NCBI GenBank assembly: GCA_903911165.1
Contig: CAIWCQ010000483.1
Span: forward strand, 1 to 23,894
DNA: 23,894 nt
Source: an uncultured Actinomycetes bacterium
GTDB lineage: Bacteria; Actinomycetota; Actinomycetes; Mycobacteriales; Mycobacteriaceae
Direction of reading: 5' to 3'
The notes under the pieces are model-generated. The model was not told the DNA's origin. It did not search any database and saw only the letters and a program-made list of their open reading frames with translations. Of this stretch, positions 1 to 8,816 are shown in pieces. How positions within the stretch are numbered: the stretch's first letter is position 1; each line of letters starts with the position of its first letter. Made by a program: the position numbers and the translations under genes.

Positions 1-290
1 CCCGGCACCGTGACGAAGGTGCAGTAGTGGCAGGTGTCGCGGCAGAGGTGGGTGAGTGGAATGAACACCTTGCGCGAATAGGAGACGGACAACCGGCCCA
101 ACGAATCCCGATGGCCGGCGTTCTCAAGCCCGGCATCGCGGACCCGCGCCGCGCTCGCACAGAGGTCCGCGAGGTCATCGCCGCGGGCAGTCATCGCGAT
201 GGCGGCCTCGTCAACGTTGAGCGCCACTCCGTCGCGGGCCCGTCGCAGCACCCGCCGCAACGCTGCCGAGTCGGTCATCGGGACCGGCAT
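1..290 (-). CDS. fbiC: FO synthase FbiC, N-terminal part (cut by window edge)
   Basis: FbiC makes the 7,8-didemethyl-8-hydroxy-5-deazariboflavin (FO) core of coenzyme F420 from a pyrimidine precursor and tyrosine, using two radical-SAM modules. Only the first ~96 residues lie here. They include the conserved N-terminal stretch ([32 protein letters not shown]) and, near the window edge, the first radical-SAM cysteine cluster CRDTCHYC (CxxxCxxC), followed by TFVTVPG. The start is ATG at 290, with an in-frame TGA two codons upstream (296-294). A second in-frame ATG lies at 278 (MTDSAALRR). The full family length is about 850 residues, so most of the gene is outside the window. In M. tuberculosis fbiC is Rv1173, also next to mshB/Rv1171. 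A tandem repeat array starts 34 nt upstream of the start codon. Confidence 0.93.
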   Translation of the reverse strand, partial: MPVPMTDSAALRRVLRRARDGVALNVDEAAIAMTARGDDLADLCASAARVRDAGLENAGHRDSLGRLSVSYSRKVFIPLTHLCRDTCHYCTFVTVP

Positions 291-323
291 GCATCACGGG
301 CGACAGACATGGTCCCCACAGTA

Positions 324-394
324 GTGCCAGCTACGGGAAGTGCCAGCTACGGGAGTGCCAGCTACGGGAGTGCCAGCTACGGGAGTGCCAGCGC
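324..394. repeat. 15-bp tandem repeat array upstream of fbiC (about 4.7 copies)
   Basis: The unit GTGCCAGCTACGGGA repeats at 324-338, 340-354, 355-369 and 370-384, with a partial copy GTGCCAGC from 385. One extra A at 339 separates the first copy from the rest. Copies are otherwise identical. The array lies between the divergent starts of fbiC (290) and the secreted-protein gene (507), so it is in non-coding DNA that must hold at least one of their promoters. It is a likely slippage-prone (VNTR-type) locus. Confidence 0.95.
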
Positions 395-506
395 AGGTGG
401 GCGATCCGGGGCGGGCGCTACCTCGGCCATGTAACACCGGACGGCGGGAAACGTACACTAAAGACAGAGCCCGACAGCAAACGTGATGAACAGGGAGAAG
501 TCCTCA

Positions 507-1514
507 ATGACAGTGTCCGTGCGCGCTTTCCTGGCCGCGGGCCTTGCCGCCGCAACCCTGAGCGTCGTCGTCGTGGCTCCCGTGTCTGCACCGAGAACCG
601 GCGCGCTCAACCTGGCATCGATCGAGATGACGTCGATCGAACTGGCCTCGATTGAAGTGGCCTCGATTGAGTTGGGTGCCGCAATCGCCCCGCCGATCCA
701 GCCGGGCGTCGCCACCGCTGCGGTGAACGCGGGGCCCGTCGCGTCGGCCACCGGGTCGGCTGGCGAGGCGATCATCAATACCTTCAACGCCGTCGAGCCC
801 TTCGTGCAATACGGCTTCGAACTCGCCGCCTGGGCCGCGAGCTACCTGCCCTGGCCGATCGGCTGGCTGGGCCAGCAGATCAACATCGCCTACAACACCG
901 GGGAGCCGATCGTCCAGGCGCTCGTCTACAGCTTCGCCTACCTCATCGACGGGCAATTCGATCTGATCGGCCTGACGCTGAGCTACGGACTCAACCTCGC
1001 GGTCACCAACTTCGTCGAGGGTGAGATCGCCTGGTTACTGAGTTTCCTCCCGCCGTTGCCGCCGCTGCCGCCGCCGCCACCGTTCCCCACCGCGGCCGTC
1101 GCCAACCGCGTGGCCGCCGCTGCCGTCCCGGCGCGCGCAGGTACCGAAACGGCCACTGGGCTAGATGCCGAGACCCCTCCGGTCTCGGGGCCAGATGCCG
1201 AGACCCCGGCAGTCACGGAACCAGTTGCCGAGACCCCGGCAGTCACGGAGCCAGTTGCCGAGACCCCGGCTTCGCGGGCCACCCGCGCCGTGGCTCGCCG
1301 TGCGATCGCGGCGCGACAGTCGCTGCCGGCGCCTGCCGCAGTGGATACCGCAGTGGATACCGCAGTGGATACCGCACCCGCAGCACTCGTCGCCACCACG
1401 GTCGATGCTGCGGATGCAACGTCCGCGGTGAGCGCGCCCATCGCCGCACCGGTGAAAGAACCCCGCAGGGCCGCTCGTTCGACAGCAGCACGGTCCGCCG
1501 ACACTGACGCCTGA
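507..1514 (+). CDS. secreted low-complexity protein of unknown function
   Basis: No function recognised. The 335-residue product starts with a Sec-type signal peptide (MTVSVRAFLAAGLAAATLSV..., likely cut near residue 30). Next come four SIE-containing pentapeptides (residues 36-55), a conserved-looking hydrophobic domain rich in aromatic residues (about 85-180: PFVQYGFELAAWAASYLPWP, IGWLGQQINIAYNTGEPIV), a poly-Pro linker (about 183-195), and an Ala/Val/Thr/Pro-rich tail with 10-residue ETPAVTEPVA and 4-residue AVDT repeats. ATG 507 is chosen because AGGGAGAAG ends 7 nt upstream and the signal peptide begins there; GTG 483 and ATG 486 are in frame. A TACACT box at 454-459 could be its -10. 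In M. tuberculosis the PE12 gene occupies this position and orientation, but this protein has no PE motif at its N-terminus. A cell-wall or outer-membrane location is inferred. Confidence 0.85.
   Translation: MTVSVRAFLAAGLAAATLSVVVVAPVSAPRTGALNLASIEMTSIELASIEVASIELGAAIAPPIQPGVATAAVNAGPVASATGSAGEAIINTFNAVEPFVQYGFELAAWAASYLPWPIGWLGQQINIAYNTGEPIVQALVYSFAYLIDGQFDLIGLTLSYGLNLAVTNFVEGEIAWLLSFLPPLPPLPPPPPFPTAAVANRVAAAAVPARAGTETATGLDAETPPVSGPDAETPAVTEPVAETPAVTEPVAETPASRATRAVARRAIAARQSLPAPAAVDTAVDTAVDTAPAALVATTVDAADATSAVSAPIAAPVKEPRRAARSTAARSADTDA
612..671 (+). repeat. in-frame 15-bp repeat (4 copies) encoding xxSIE pentapeptides
   Basis: Four 15-nt units encode LASIE, MTSIE, LASIE and VASIE just after the signal peptide. 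The nucleotide copies have diverged at several positions (ATCGAG, ATCGAA, ATTGAA, ATTGAG endings), so this is an older array than the exact repeats elsewhere in the window. Confidence 0.85.
1170..1271 (+). repeat. in-frame 30-bp repeat (about 3.4 copies) in Pro/Thr-rich tail
   Basis: Units start at 1170, 1200 and 1230, with a partial one at 1260. They encode ETPPVSGPDA, ETPAVTEPVA, ETPAVTEPVA and ETPA. The second and third copies differ by one nucleotide (ggaacc/ggagcc), which points to recent duplication. Confidence 0.9.
1338..1376 (+). repeat. in-frame 12-bp repeat (3 exact copies) encoding AVDT
   Basis: GCAGTGGATACC occurs three times in tandem at 1338-1373, followed by one more GCA. The copies are identical and encode AVDT x3 in the tail of the secreted protein. 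Confidence 0.93.
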
Positions 1515-1520
1515 GTGGAC

Positions 1521-1565
1521 ACGTCACGCCATTCGACGTCACGCCATTCGACGTCACGCCATTCG
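1521..1565. repeat. 15-bp tandem repeat, 3 exact copies, over the stop of the Rv1171-like gene
   Basis: ACGTCACGCCATTCG is repeated exactly at 1521-1535, 1536-1550 and 1551-1565. On the minus strand each copy contains ATGGCGTGA, so the stop codon of the Rv1171-like gene (1554-1556) lies inside one copy and the other two are downstream of it. The array fills nearly all of the 39-nt space between two convergent genes. Confidence 0.95.
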
Positions 1566-1967
1566 ACGCAGCACCATGGCCGCCGGCGCAGCGCCGAGTA
1601 GCAGCAGGATCAGCACCGAGTAGGCCAGGATTCCCCGGCCGCCGAAGACAATGTCCCCGCCGGGGCCGCCGAAAGTCAATGCCGCCACCGTTGCCAGCCA
1701 GGCCCACAGTGGCAGCACCGCAAGCCTTTTCGAACCTGTCCAGTGCCCCGCGGCCCACACCAGTGCGGCATTGACCAGCCCGCTCGCCAGAGCACTCACC
1801 GGGAACGGAATCGCACCGAGATACATCGGCAGCAGCAGCGCACCCAGAACTGCCGATAACACACCGTCGACTGTCAACATGGCCAGCACCACCGGACCGA
1901 ATCGGCTCTCCAGAGCGCTACCCGAGATCAAGTCCGGCCAAAAGGTCGCGTTCCCAACCCCTGTCAT
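1554..1967 (-). CDS. conserved membrane protein, Rv1171-like
   Basis: A small integral membrane protein of unknown function. The 137-residue product shows about four hydrophobic segments: around residues 26-50 ([20 protein letters not shown]), 52-72 ([20 protein letters not shown]), 82-98 ([17 protein letters not shown]) and 113-133 ([20 protein letters not shown]). It follows mshB on the same strand as Rv1171 does in M. tuberculosis. The ATG at 1967 overlaps the mshB 3' end by 50 nt; GTG codons at 1889 and 1886, just after the mshB stop and a GGAGAG, are alternatives giving about 110 residues. I keep the longer form because I recall Rv1171 as about 146 residues. Its stop codon lies inside a 15-bp repeat array. 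Confidence 0.75.
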   Translation of the reverse strand: MTGVGNATFWPDLISGSALESRFGPVVLAMLTVDGVLSAVLGALLLPMYLGAIPFPVSALASGLVNAALVWAAGHWTGSKRLAVLPLWAWLATVAALTFGGPGGDIVFGGRGILAYSVLILLLLGAAPAAMVLRRMA

Positions 1968-2775
1968 CGGTCTCGCCCGGCCGGCCGGACGCGAGCACGT
2001 AGTGCTCCCGGCTCAGCACCGGCAGGACCAGTTTGTTCGACAGTGTGAACGCCCGACCAGTCGGACCGAGCACCATCTGCGTTCCGTGCGCGGCGATAGC
2101 GGCGACTTTCGCCGCGACATGCTCCGGGGCGTCGATCACAGCGGTGATCCGGTCATCGGGAAATCCGTACGTCATCTCGGCCGGCGGCCAGATCCAGTCC
2201 GGCAGGACATCGTCGGGCCCGAGTGCGTCCACACCCGAACGGAACCTCGCCGCAGAGGTCACCGTCCAGTAGAACTTCGGCACCTGCCACCGGGCGGCGG
2301 CAATGGCTGCGGTGGTGACGTGGTGGGCCCGAATGTGGTCCGGGTGGCCGTATCCGCCGTCGGGGTCGTAGGTCACCACCACGTGCGGCCGCAGCTCGGC
2401 GATCACGTCCGCAAGTTGTCCGACGACCACACCGGTGTCCGAGTCGACGAACGCGGTGCGGCGACGCCGCGGGGTATCCGGCATGCCCGAGTCCCGCCAG
2501 CACCCGGCACCACCGAGGAATCGAGGCTCGCCAAGCCCGAGATGGCGCAGCGCGTCGGTCAACTCCCCGATGCGATACCCGCCCAGCTGATCGGATTCGG
2601 CCACTCCCAACCGGCTGAAGCGGTCCCCGATGACCTCGCCTTCCTCACCGAGGGTGCACGTCACCACGCTGACTTCAGCACCGCGCGCGGCGTAGTGCGC
2701 CATGGTCACGCCATTGTTGATGGTCTCGTCATCAGGATGGGCATGGACGAACAGCAGTCGACCTACGGCGGGCAT
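1918..2775 (-). CDS. mshB: N-acetyl-GlcN-Ins deacetylase MshB (mycothiol biosynthesis)
   Basis: MshB removes the acetyl group from GlcNAc-inositol, the second enzymatic step of mycothiol synthesis. The 285-residue product has the LmbE/PIG-L metal-site motif AHPDDE (H13, D15, D16) and the second motif GYGHPDH with H144 and H147. These match the published zinc ligands (H13, D16, H147) and catalytic base (D15) of the M. tuberculosis enzyme in position. The ATG at 2775 shares its A with the purU stop codon (TGATG), so the two genes are translationally coupled. The downstream membrane gene overlaps the 3' end. Cytosolic; length is normal for the family. Confidence 0.95.
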   Translation of the reverse strand: MPAVGRLLFVHAHPDDETINNGVTMAHYAARGAEVSVVTCTLGEEGEVIGDRFSRLGVAESDQLGGYRIGELTDALRHLGLGEPRFLGGAGCWRDSGMPDTPRRRRTAFVDSDTGVVVGQLADVIAELRPHVVVTYDPDGGYGHPDHIRAHHVTTAAIAAARWQVPKFYWTVTSAARFRSGVDALGPDDVLPDWIWPPAEMTYGFPDDRITAVIDAPEHVAAKVAAIAAHGTQMVLGPTGRAFTLSNKLVLPVLSREHYVLASGRPGETDDRGWERDLLAGLDLG

Positions 2776-3695
2776 CAGAACACAATGGTCTGATTGCCGT
2801 TGCGGATGATGCGGTCTTCGCAGTGCCAGGACACCGCGCGGGAGAGCACCGCCCGCTCTACGTCCGCGCCGAGCCGGACGAGATCATCCACCTCGTGGCG
2901 GTGATCGACGCGCACCACATCCTGTTCGATGATCGGCCCCTCATCGAGATCCGCCGTGACGTAATGCGCCGTTGCACCAACGAGTTTGACGCCGCGCTCC
3001 CGGGCCCGCCGATACGGTGCCGCACCGATGAAGGCGGGCAGGAACGAGTGATGGATATTGATTACCGGGCAGCCGACCTCGGCCAGGAAATCAGGTGTGA
3101 GGATTTGCATGTAGCGCGCCAGCACCACGAGGTCGACGTTTCCACGCAGTAGTTCGAGCTGGCGCTGCTCGGCTTGTGCGCGAATGTCCTTGGTGGCCGG
3201 GACGTGGACGAAGGGAACGCCGAAGGGACGCACCTGTTCGGCGAGTTCGGGGTGATTGCCGATGACCATGGCAACCGACATATCAATCTCGCCGCGGCGG
3301 TTTCGCCACAGCAGGTCCAACAGACAGTGATCTTCCCGCGACGCCAGGATCGCCACCCGCTTGGGTTTGGCGGCCTCGGTCAACCGGAAGTCCATCTCGT
3401 AGCGTTCGGCGACCTGCTCGGCGAAGTCCCGCTCCAGGGAGTCGCGGGCTGCGGCCAACCCCGGCAGGTGGAAAATCGTTCGCTGCATGAAGGTCCCACC
3501 CGACTGGCTGGTGGCGTGCTGATCCAACGAGACGATGTTCGCTCCGGCGCCGGCAAGAAATGCGCTGACGGCGGCAACCAGACCGGGCCGGTCCGCGCAA
3601 CGCAGCAGCAGCCGGCCGATGTCCGCGGTCGACAACTCGCCATCACCTCGAGGATGCTCGGCGGCTGCCAGACTCGGCCCGGTATGCCCTGACAT
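2775..3695 (-). CDS. purU: formyltetrahydrofolate deformylase PurU
   Basis: PurU hydrolyses 10-formyl-tetrahydrofolate to formate and tetrahydrofolate, balancing one-carbon pools. The 306-residue product has an N-terminal ACT domain (about residues 27-100, [20 protein letters not shown]) and a formyltransferase-fold hydrolase domain (about 113-306). The catalytic Asn-His-Asp triad is visible: N213 and H215 in [10 protein letters not shown], and D251 in [13 protein letters not shown] 3695 is chosen because AGGAG lies 6 nt upstream and the protein then has family length; longer in-frame extensions are not PurU-like. It is first in an operon with mshB (TGATG overlap). In M. tuberculosis purU is Rv2964, far from mshB, so this linkage is a local difference. 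Confidence 0.94.
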   Translation of the reverse strand: MSGHTGPSLAAAEHPRGDGELSTADIGRLLLRCADRPGLVAAVSAFLAGAGANIVSLDQHATSQSGGTFMQRTIFHLPGLAAARDSLERDFAEQVAERYEMDFRLTEAAKPKRVAILASREDHCLLDLLWRNRRGEIDMSVAMVIGNHPELAEQVRPFGVPFVHVPATKDIRAQAEQRQLELLRGNVDLVVLARYMQILTPDFLAEVGCPVINIHHSFLPAFIGAAPYRRARERGVKLVGATAHYVTADLDEGPIIEQDVVRVDHRHEVDDLVRLGADVERAVLSRAVSWHCEDRIIRNGNQTIVF

Positions 3696-3854
3696 GATTC
3701 TCCTGTCGTGCGCGGTGCGTCCTGACGCAGGGTACCCGCGGCCCGCGAGGCGAAGGGAGCGGAAACGCGACTCCCACGGCGAATACGTCTTTGCTGAAGC
3801 AGTTCGAGGGTATGGTTCCGCTATCGGAATCAGCCTGTTCAAAGGAGTTTGGGA

Positions 3855-4952
3855 ATGTCTGCCGTAATCCGTTCACTGTTCACCACGGGCGTCGCAGTCG
3901 CCAGTGTCGGCGTCATTGCCGTCAGCCCGCTGGCCCCGGCCCCCGCGTTGGCCGTACCGACCGTGCAAATTCCCGGGATCGAACTGGTCAATGGTGCTTC
4001 AGTACCCGCTCTCGGCGCCATTCCCTATCAGATTCTGGTGAATCTGCTGGGCGATGCCCTGGCGCTGGCCCCGATCGTGATCGGCGGCATCGAGCAGTGC
4101 ACGGTCTGCATCGGGCCCGTGAATCCGCCCAGCCCTGCGCCGTCGCCCTTCACCGGCTGGGGCGCCCTCGGGTTCGGCGTGGGCTTGCTGACCACCCCAT
4201 TCGCCATCGTCGGGGCTCTCGGGGCCGGGCAGAGCATCGGCCAGGCGTTGGGCGCGGGCATCCTCGCCTTTCAGATCCCGGTGGACAACACCTTCGCCCT
4301 ACTGGCGGTCCCGCGCGAGGGGTTCGGCGGATATGAGTTCGCCGCTACCCGCGCCCGGGCGCGCCAGGCCGTCACCGACGCCATCGTGGGCACCATCGGC
4401 GTCGCCGAGCAGGTGCTGACCGGGGTGCGGCAGATCATCGGTTCGGGCCTGCTGGCCATCACGTACTTTGCCCAGACACTGGTCGCCGGGGGTGGCGTCA
4501 TCGCGGCGATCCAGGCGGGCCTGGCACCCGTCCAGGCGAGTGTCAGGACGGCTTTGAATAACACCGTCGGTGCGGTGCAGGCCCTGCGCACGGCCGTCTA
4601 CGTCGACCTCACCAGTGGTCCGGGCGCGGCCACCTCCCCCATTCCGACAGTCTCGGCCGCCAGTGCGGCTACCGCTGCCTCGGCCGCCAACGCGGCGTCG
4701 GCTGCCTCGGCGAACATGCCCCGCAGCGTCGCTGCGGCCAGGGCGATCGCCACTGCGGCGCCCGTCGCGGGCGGCGACAGCGACTCATCCGGTGCCGACT
4801 CAACCGGTGCGGGCTCAACCGGTGCGGAAAATGTCAGCGGCGACAGCGGCCGGGCCGCGGCCAAGCCAAGCCGGGCCCGATCAGCGGAGGCCCGATCAGC
4901 AGAGGCCCGGTCTACCGGAGTCCGATCCGCCGCCGCCCGGGCGGTCGGCTAG
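3855..4952 (+). CDS. secreted Ala-rich protein of unknown function
   Basis: No function recognised. The 365-residue product has a Sec signal peptide ([20 protein letters not shown]..., likely cut after ALA near residue 33). It is followed by a Gly/Ala-rich hydrophobic domain (about 34-255) with two close cysteines (EQCTVCIGP) and then a low-complexity Ala/Ser-rich tail with pentapeptide repeats (DSTGA, RSAEA). ATG 3855 has AGGAG 7 nt upstream; TTG 3849 is less likely. It lies where M. tuberculosis carries Rv1167c-PPE17-PE11, in the same relative orientation, but it has no PE or PPE motif. Its signal peptide, hydrophobic core and repetitive tail recall the product at 507-1514, suggesting a related type of exported protein. 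The gene ends on a CTAG shared with the convergent lpqW stop. Confidence 0.85.
   Translation: MSAVIRSLFTTGVAVASVGVIAVSPLAPAPALAVPTVQIPGIELVNGASVPALGAIPYQILVNLLGDALALAPIVIGGIEQCTVCIGPVNPPSPAPSPFTGWGALGFGVGLLTTPFAIVGALGAGQSIGQALGAGILAFQIPVDNTFALLAVPREGFGGYEFAATRARARQAVTDAIVGTIGVAEQVLTGVRQIIGSGLLAITYFAQTLVAGGGVIAAIQAGLAPVQASVRTALNNTVGAVQALRTAVYVDLTSGPGAATSPIPTVSAASAATAASAANAASAASANMPRSVAAARAIATAAPVAGGDSDSSGADSTGAGSTGAENVSGDSGRAAAKPSRARSAEARSAEARSTGVRSAAARAVG
4782..4826 (+). repeat. in-frame 15-bp repeat (3 copies) encoding D/G-S-x-G-A
   Basis: Units at 4782, 4797 and 4812 encode [10 protein letters not shown] and GSTGA. The second and third share ACTCAACCGGTGC-like sequence with only a one- or two-base difference. 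Confidence 0.85.
4878..4937 (+). repeat. in-frame 15-bp repeat (4 copies) at the C-terminus, RSAEA type
   Basis: Units at 4878, 4893, 4908 and 4923 encode [15 protein letters not shown] and RSAAA. The first two differ by one base (gcggag/gcagag). The array runs almost to the stop codon. Confidence 0.88.
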
Positions 4953-6814
4953 CGGGTCACCTTCGCCCACGCCCCGGCGTCGCCGACGATGCCCACCGGC
5001 ACCGCGCCGGTCAGGCTCACGTTGCGCACGCCGGGTCCCGCCGCGACGATGGTGGAGTCCTGCATGATCGGCAGCACTGTCGCCATCGCCCACAGTCGCG
5101 GCTCCACCGCGGCGATGACCGCCTTGATATCCCGCGAACCATCCAAGGCGCCGTCGATGAGCGGTTGAACCCCGCGATCGCAGATCCCGGTGAGGTTGGA
5201 CGGTGCGCGCACCAGCGCTGCACTCTCGGGAGGTCGGGAGCCTTCGGTTTGAACGGCGTCGGTCGGCTTCGGTGTCGCGGTTGGCCGTTCTCCCGGCACC
5301 GGCGGCACCGCCACTGTCTCCAGTGCCGGGCACCCGAAGCGCGACGCCAGTGCCGTTGCCAGATCGCCGCCGGCACTGGACCAGCCAACGATGGCGTCGA
5401 CCTGGTTATCCACCAGGGCGGTGGTGTATAGCACCGGCGGTTCCAGCGCCAGCACCGAGGCCGCGATGCCAACCCCGCGCAACTGGTCGGCCGCGGTATT
5501 GGCGACCGCCACTGACGTCGGGTCATTGGACGCGGCCCCGATCACTAACGCGAAGGTCTCGCCATTGCGGCTGATGCGCCCGCGAGTCGTCTCCTGCGGC
5601 GGTGGCTCGGTGGTGGCCGACTTACCGGGCGGTGTCGTCCGCGGCGAACCGGTCGCAACCTCATCAACCCGGTAGCCGGCCTCGGTGAACAGTGCCAACG
5701 CTCGCTCCCGGTCTACGGGGGCCGGTTCCGTGGACACGTAGCCGGGGTCACTCGGGGCGCGGATAAGCGCCTGGTCCAGCGTGACCGAATTGTCGCTTCC
5801 CGCACCGACCGCCGCCAGCAACTCGACGTCGATCAGCCCCAGGATCGCTTTGCGCACAAGGGAATCCGCTAGTTTCGGCTGCTGGGCCCGCAAAGTTAAT
5901 TGCAGCACCCGCGGCATGATCATTCGGGCGGTGCGCACGTCCGGTATCGCCGAAAGCTGGGCGAAAGTGGCCGCACCGCCGTGCACCTGCGCCACCTGGG
6001 TGTCACCATTTCGGATTGAATCCGCAAGCGCGGCAGGTGCGCCCGCCCGCCGGAACAGGATCTGATCGGGTGTGGCCGGCGGCCCCCAGAACCGGTCATT
6101 GCGGGCGAGCAGGATCTCGTCGCGCTGCGGGTCGATGGAGTCGACCCTGAATTGCCCGCCCGTCACCTGCACCGCCCGCGCCAGGCCGGCCGAGAAGCCA
6201 CCCGGCACATCCTTGACGATGTGCGCCGGCAACAGGTTGTTGAACAACTCGCGCCAGGCCGGGTAAGGCTGTGAAAACGTCACGACGGCGGTCTTGCCGC
6301 CGTCGGCCGAACGTACGCCGGTGATCAGGTCGTAGCCGGCCGGATCGACGACCCCGGACTTCGAGACCATCTGGCGCCACAAATACCAGAAGTCGTCGGC
6401 CGCGATGGGGGCGTTGTCGGTCCACGCCGCCTCCGGCTGGATCTGGTAGGTGACGGTGAACGGACGAGTGCCGGTGACCGCGGCCGAAACCAGCAGCGCA
6501 GGATCCATCGCCCAGCGCGATCCGGTCGGCGTCGCGGGGTCCGGGACCGGCCGAAAAGAACTGGGCAGCACCAGTGCGCTGACGGCGGCGTTGACCGGTG
6601 ACTGATCGGAGAGCAGATGCGGATTGAATCCGGGACCGATCGAGTCGATGCCCACGATGATCTGGGTCGCCTTGGGGCTCGGCGCGGCGGCTTCGGTGGT
6701 CTCGGTACTCTGCGGGGCCGGTGGGGCGTCAACCGCGCATCCGCCGGTGGACAGCACCAGCAACAACATCACCGACAGCAGTGCGCTCGCGCTCCGCCCG
6801 CTGCCCGAACTCAC
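4949..6814 (-). CDS. lpqW: lipoprotein LpqW, PIM/LAM pathway regulator
   Basis: LpqW is a mycobacterial lipoprotein with a peptide-binding-protein (SBP_bac_5) fold that steers mannolipid flux toward LAM, acting with the PimE branch. The 621-residue product has a hydrophobic signal ([16 protein letters not shown]) with the lipobox cysteine at residue 26, a Pro/Thr-rich linker, and the conserved body ([60 protein letters not shown]). It ends with the typical [18 protein letters not shown]. The GTG at 6814 is chosen because TACGCT sits exactly 7 nt upstream, as for a leaderless transcript; an in-frame ATG at 6904 would overlap typA. The gene follows typA as in M. tuberculosis (Rv1165-Rv1166). 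A low-complexity Pro/Thr insert interrupts the C-terminal half (about residues 510-535). Confidence 0.93.
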   Translation of the reverse strand: MSSGSGRSASALLSVMLLLVLSTGGCAVDAPPAPQSTETTEAAAPSPKATQIIVGIDSIGPGFNPHLLSDQSPVNAAVSALVLPSSFRPVPDPATPTGSRWAMDPALLVSAAVTGTRPFTVTYQIQPEAAWTDNAPIAADDFWYLWRQMVSKSGVVDPAGYDLITGVRSADGGKTAVVTFSQPYPAWRELFNNLLPAHIVKDVPGGFSAGLARAVQVTGGQFRVDSIDPQRDEILLARNDRFWGPPATPDQILFRRAGAPAALADSIRNGDTQVAQVHGGAATFAQLSAIPDVRTARMIMPRVLQLTLRAQQPKLADSLVRKAILGLIDVELLAAVGAGSDNSVTLDQALIRAPSDPGYVSTEPAPVDRERALALFTEAGYRVDEVATGSPRTTPPGKSATTEPPPQETTRGRISRNGETFALVIGAASNDPTSVAVANTAADQLRGVGIAASVLALEPPVLYTTALVDNQVDAIVGWSSAGGDLATALASRFGCPALETVAVPPVPGERPTATPKPTDAVQTEGSRPPESAALVRAPSNLTGICDRGVQPLIDGALDGSRDIKAVIAAVEPRLWAMATVLPIMQDSTIVAAGPGVRNVSLTGAVPVGIVGDAGAWAKVTR

Positions 6815-6827
6815 GTCCTCCAGCGTA
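6815..6827 (-). promoter_or_regulatory. probable leaderless promoter of lpqW (-10 TACGCT)
   Basis: TACGCT at 6827-6822 matches TANNNT and is followed by GGAGGAC and then GTG. The GGAGG ends only 2 nt from the GTG, too close for a normal ribosome binding site, so a leaderless start is the better reading. Confidence 0.55.
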
Positions 6828-6851
6828 TCGACTCGCCGCCGAACCGACCGG

Positions 6852-8765
6852 TCACGCCTTTTGAGCCTTGGCCCGCGACCGGTTGCGGCCGCGGGTGGTG
6901 GCATCGAGTTCGGCCTTGCGTACCCGCACGATCTCCGGAGTGACCTCGACGCATTCGTCCTCGGCGCAGAACTCCATGGCTAGTTCGAGGCCGAGTTCCA
7001 GCGGCCGGGCGAGTGTCTCCATCACGTCGGAAGTCGACTGCCGCATGTTGGTCAGCTTCTTTTCCCTGGTCACATTGACGTCAAGATCCTCCGCACGCGG
7101 ATTGATGCCGACCACCTGGCCCTCGTAGGTGTCGTCGCCGGGTTCGACGAAGAACTGGCCGCGGTCGGCGAGTTGAATCATCGCGAACGGCGTCACCGAG
7201 CCGGAGCGGTCGCTGACCAAAGAGCCGGTGTGCCGGGCCCGGATCTCCCCGGCCCACGGCCGGTAGCCGTCAAACACCGCGTTGGCGATACCGGTGCCGC
7301 GGGTAAGGGTGAGGAAGTCGGTGCGGAACCCGATGAGTCCGCGGCTGGGGACGATGAAGTCCATCCGTACCCAACCGGCCGCGTGGTTGGCCATCTCTTC
7401 CATCCGACCCTTGCGGGCAGCCATCAGCTGGGTGACCGCGCCCACGAACTCTTCCGGGCAATCGATGGTCATCGCCTCGAACGGCTCGTGCAGTTTCCCG
7501 TCGATGGTGCGGGTGACGACCTGCGGCTTGCCGACAGTCAGCTCGAAACCCTCGCGGCGCATCTGCTCGACGAGGACGGCCAGCGCCAGCTCGCCACGGC
7601 CCTGCACCTCCCAGGCGTCTGGGCGGCCGACGTCGACAACCCGGATCGATACGTTGCCGACCAGTTCGGTGTCCAGCCGGGACTTGACCATGCGCGCGGT
7701 CAGCTTGTGGCCGGATACCTTGCCGGCCAGCGGCGAGGAATTGGTGCCGATCGTCACCGAGATCGCCGGCTCATCGACGGTGATACGCGGCAGTGCGTGC
7801 GCGTGGTCGGGATCGGCGAGGGTGTCGCCGATCATGATCTCCGGCATGCCCGCGACCGCGACGATGTCGCCGGCGACGGCCTCGTCGGTGGGGCTGCGGT
7901 CCACACCTTCGGTGGCCAGCAGTTCGGTGATCTTGGCGCTGGTGATGACCGGAAGTCCGTCCACCTCGCGCATCCAGGCCACCTGCTGGCCCTTGCGCAG
8001 CCTGCCGTTGTAGATCCGGATGAGCGCTAGGCGGCCGAGAAATGCCGACGCGTCCAAGTTGGTGACCAGCGCCTGCAGTGGCGCCTCCGGGTCGCCCTTC
8101 GGTGGCGGGATGTGTTCGAGCAGGACGTCGAACAGCGGATCGAGGTTCTCGCCCTGGGGGTTCTCGCCGTTGGCGGGTTCCACCGTGCTGGCCACCCCCG
8201 CTCGGCCGGATGCGTACAGCGTCGGCAGGCCGAGGGCGTGCTCGGCGGCCTTCTGCGCCTCGGCGTCGAGGTCGGTGGCGACATCGAGTAACAGGTCGTG
8301 GCTTTCCGAGACGACCTCCGCGATCCGGGCGTCGGGGCGATCGGTCTTGTTGACCACCAGTATCACCGGCAGATGTGCGGCCAACGCCTTACGTAACACG
8401 AATCGGGTCTGCGGCAGTGGGCCTTCGGAGGCGTCGACGAGCAGCAGCACCCCGTCAACCATGGACAGACCGCGTTCCACCTCGCCGCCGAAGTCCGCGT
8501 GGCCCGGGGTGTCGATGACGTTGATCACGATCTTGCTGCCGTCGGGATTTCGGCGGTGCACGGCGGTGTTCTTGGCCAGGATCGTGATGCCCTTTTCCTT
8601 CTCGAGATCACCGGAGTCCATCAGTCGTTCTATCGCGTCGTCGCCGCGGTGACTCAACGCCCCGGATTGCCGAAGCATCGCATCGACCAGGGTCGTCTTA
8701 CCGTGGTCGACGTGCGCCACGATGGCGACGTTGCGGAATTCGTGCTGGGAGTCGGGGCTAGTCAC
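6852..8765 (-). CDS. typA: ribosome-associated GTPase TypA/BipA
   Basis: TypA/BipA is an EF-G-like translational GTPase that binds 70S ribosomes under stress and helps 50S assembly. The 637-residue product has G1 AHVDHGKT (17-24), G2 GITI (59-62), G3 DTPGH (85-89) and G4 NKTD (139-142), then domains II, III and V and the BipA-specific C-terminus ([30 protein letters not shown] linker, [20 protein letters not shown]). The start is GTG 8765; a GACAAT sequence 7 nt before it could be a -10. In M. tuberculosis (Rv1165) narGHJI lies upstream between mutT2 and typA; here only 51 nt separate typA from mutT2. Confidence 0.96.
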   Translation of the reverse strand: MTSPDSQHEFRNVAIVAHVDHGKTTLVDAMLRQSGALSHRGDDAIERLMDSGDLEKEKGITILAKNTAVHRRNPDGSKIVINVIDTPGHADFGGEVERGLSMVDGVLLLVDASEGPLPQTRFVLRKALAAHLPVILVVNKTDRPDARIAEVVSESHDLLLDVATDLDAEAQKAAEHALGLPTLYASGRAGVASTVEPANGENPQGENLDPLFDVLLEHIPPPKGDPEAPLQALVTNLDASAFLGRLALIRIYNGRLRKGQQVAWMREVDGLPVITSAKITELLATEGVDRSPTDEAVAGDIVAVAGMPEIMIGDTLADPDHAHALPRITVDEPAISVTIGTNSSPLAGKVSGHKLTARMVKSRLDTELVGNVSIRVVDVGRPDAWEVQGRGELALAVLVEQMRREGFELTVGKPQVVTRTIDGKLHEPFEAMTIDCPEEFVGAVTQLMAARKGRMEEMANHAAGWVRMDFIVPSRGLIGFRTDFLTLTRGTGIANAVFDGYRPWAGEIRARHTGSLVSDRSGSVTPFAMIQLADRGQFFVEPGDDTYEGQVVGINPRAEDLDVNVTREKKLTNMRQSTSDVMETLARPLELGLELAMEFCAEDECVEVTPEIVRVRKAELDATTRGRNRSRAKAQKA

Positions 8766-8816
8766 GAATGCGATTGTCGCAGTGTGGGTGCCGGTTCGCG
8801 AAAACGCGTGAGCCGA

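Noticed and set aside
324..394. CRISPR-like array
   Set aside because: The units are direct tandem copies with no spacers and are only 15 bp long.
27..434. Plus-strand ORF of 135 residues with GSASY repeats at 324-394
   Set aside because: It runs antisense through the well-supported fbiC N-terminus, and its repeats come from the non-coding 15-bp array; there is no ribosome binding site or signal peptide.
1651..2793. Long plus-strand ORF of 380 residues
   Set aside because: It is the shadow of mshB and the Rv1171-like gene, both with clear family motifs on the minus strand.
3811..3829. TATGGT box and TTCCG-CTAT-CGGAA inverted repeat before the 3855 gene
   Set aside because: The possible -35 is only 14 nt away and the stem is 5 bp; too weak to list as a promoter or operator.
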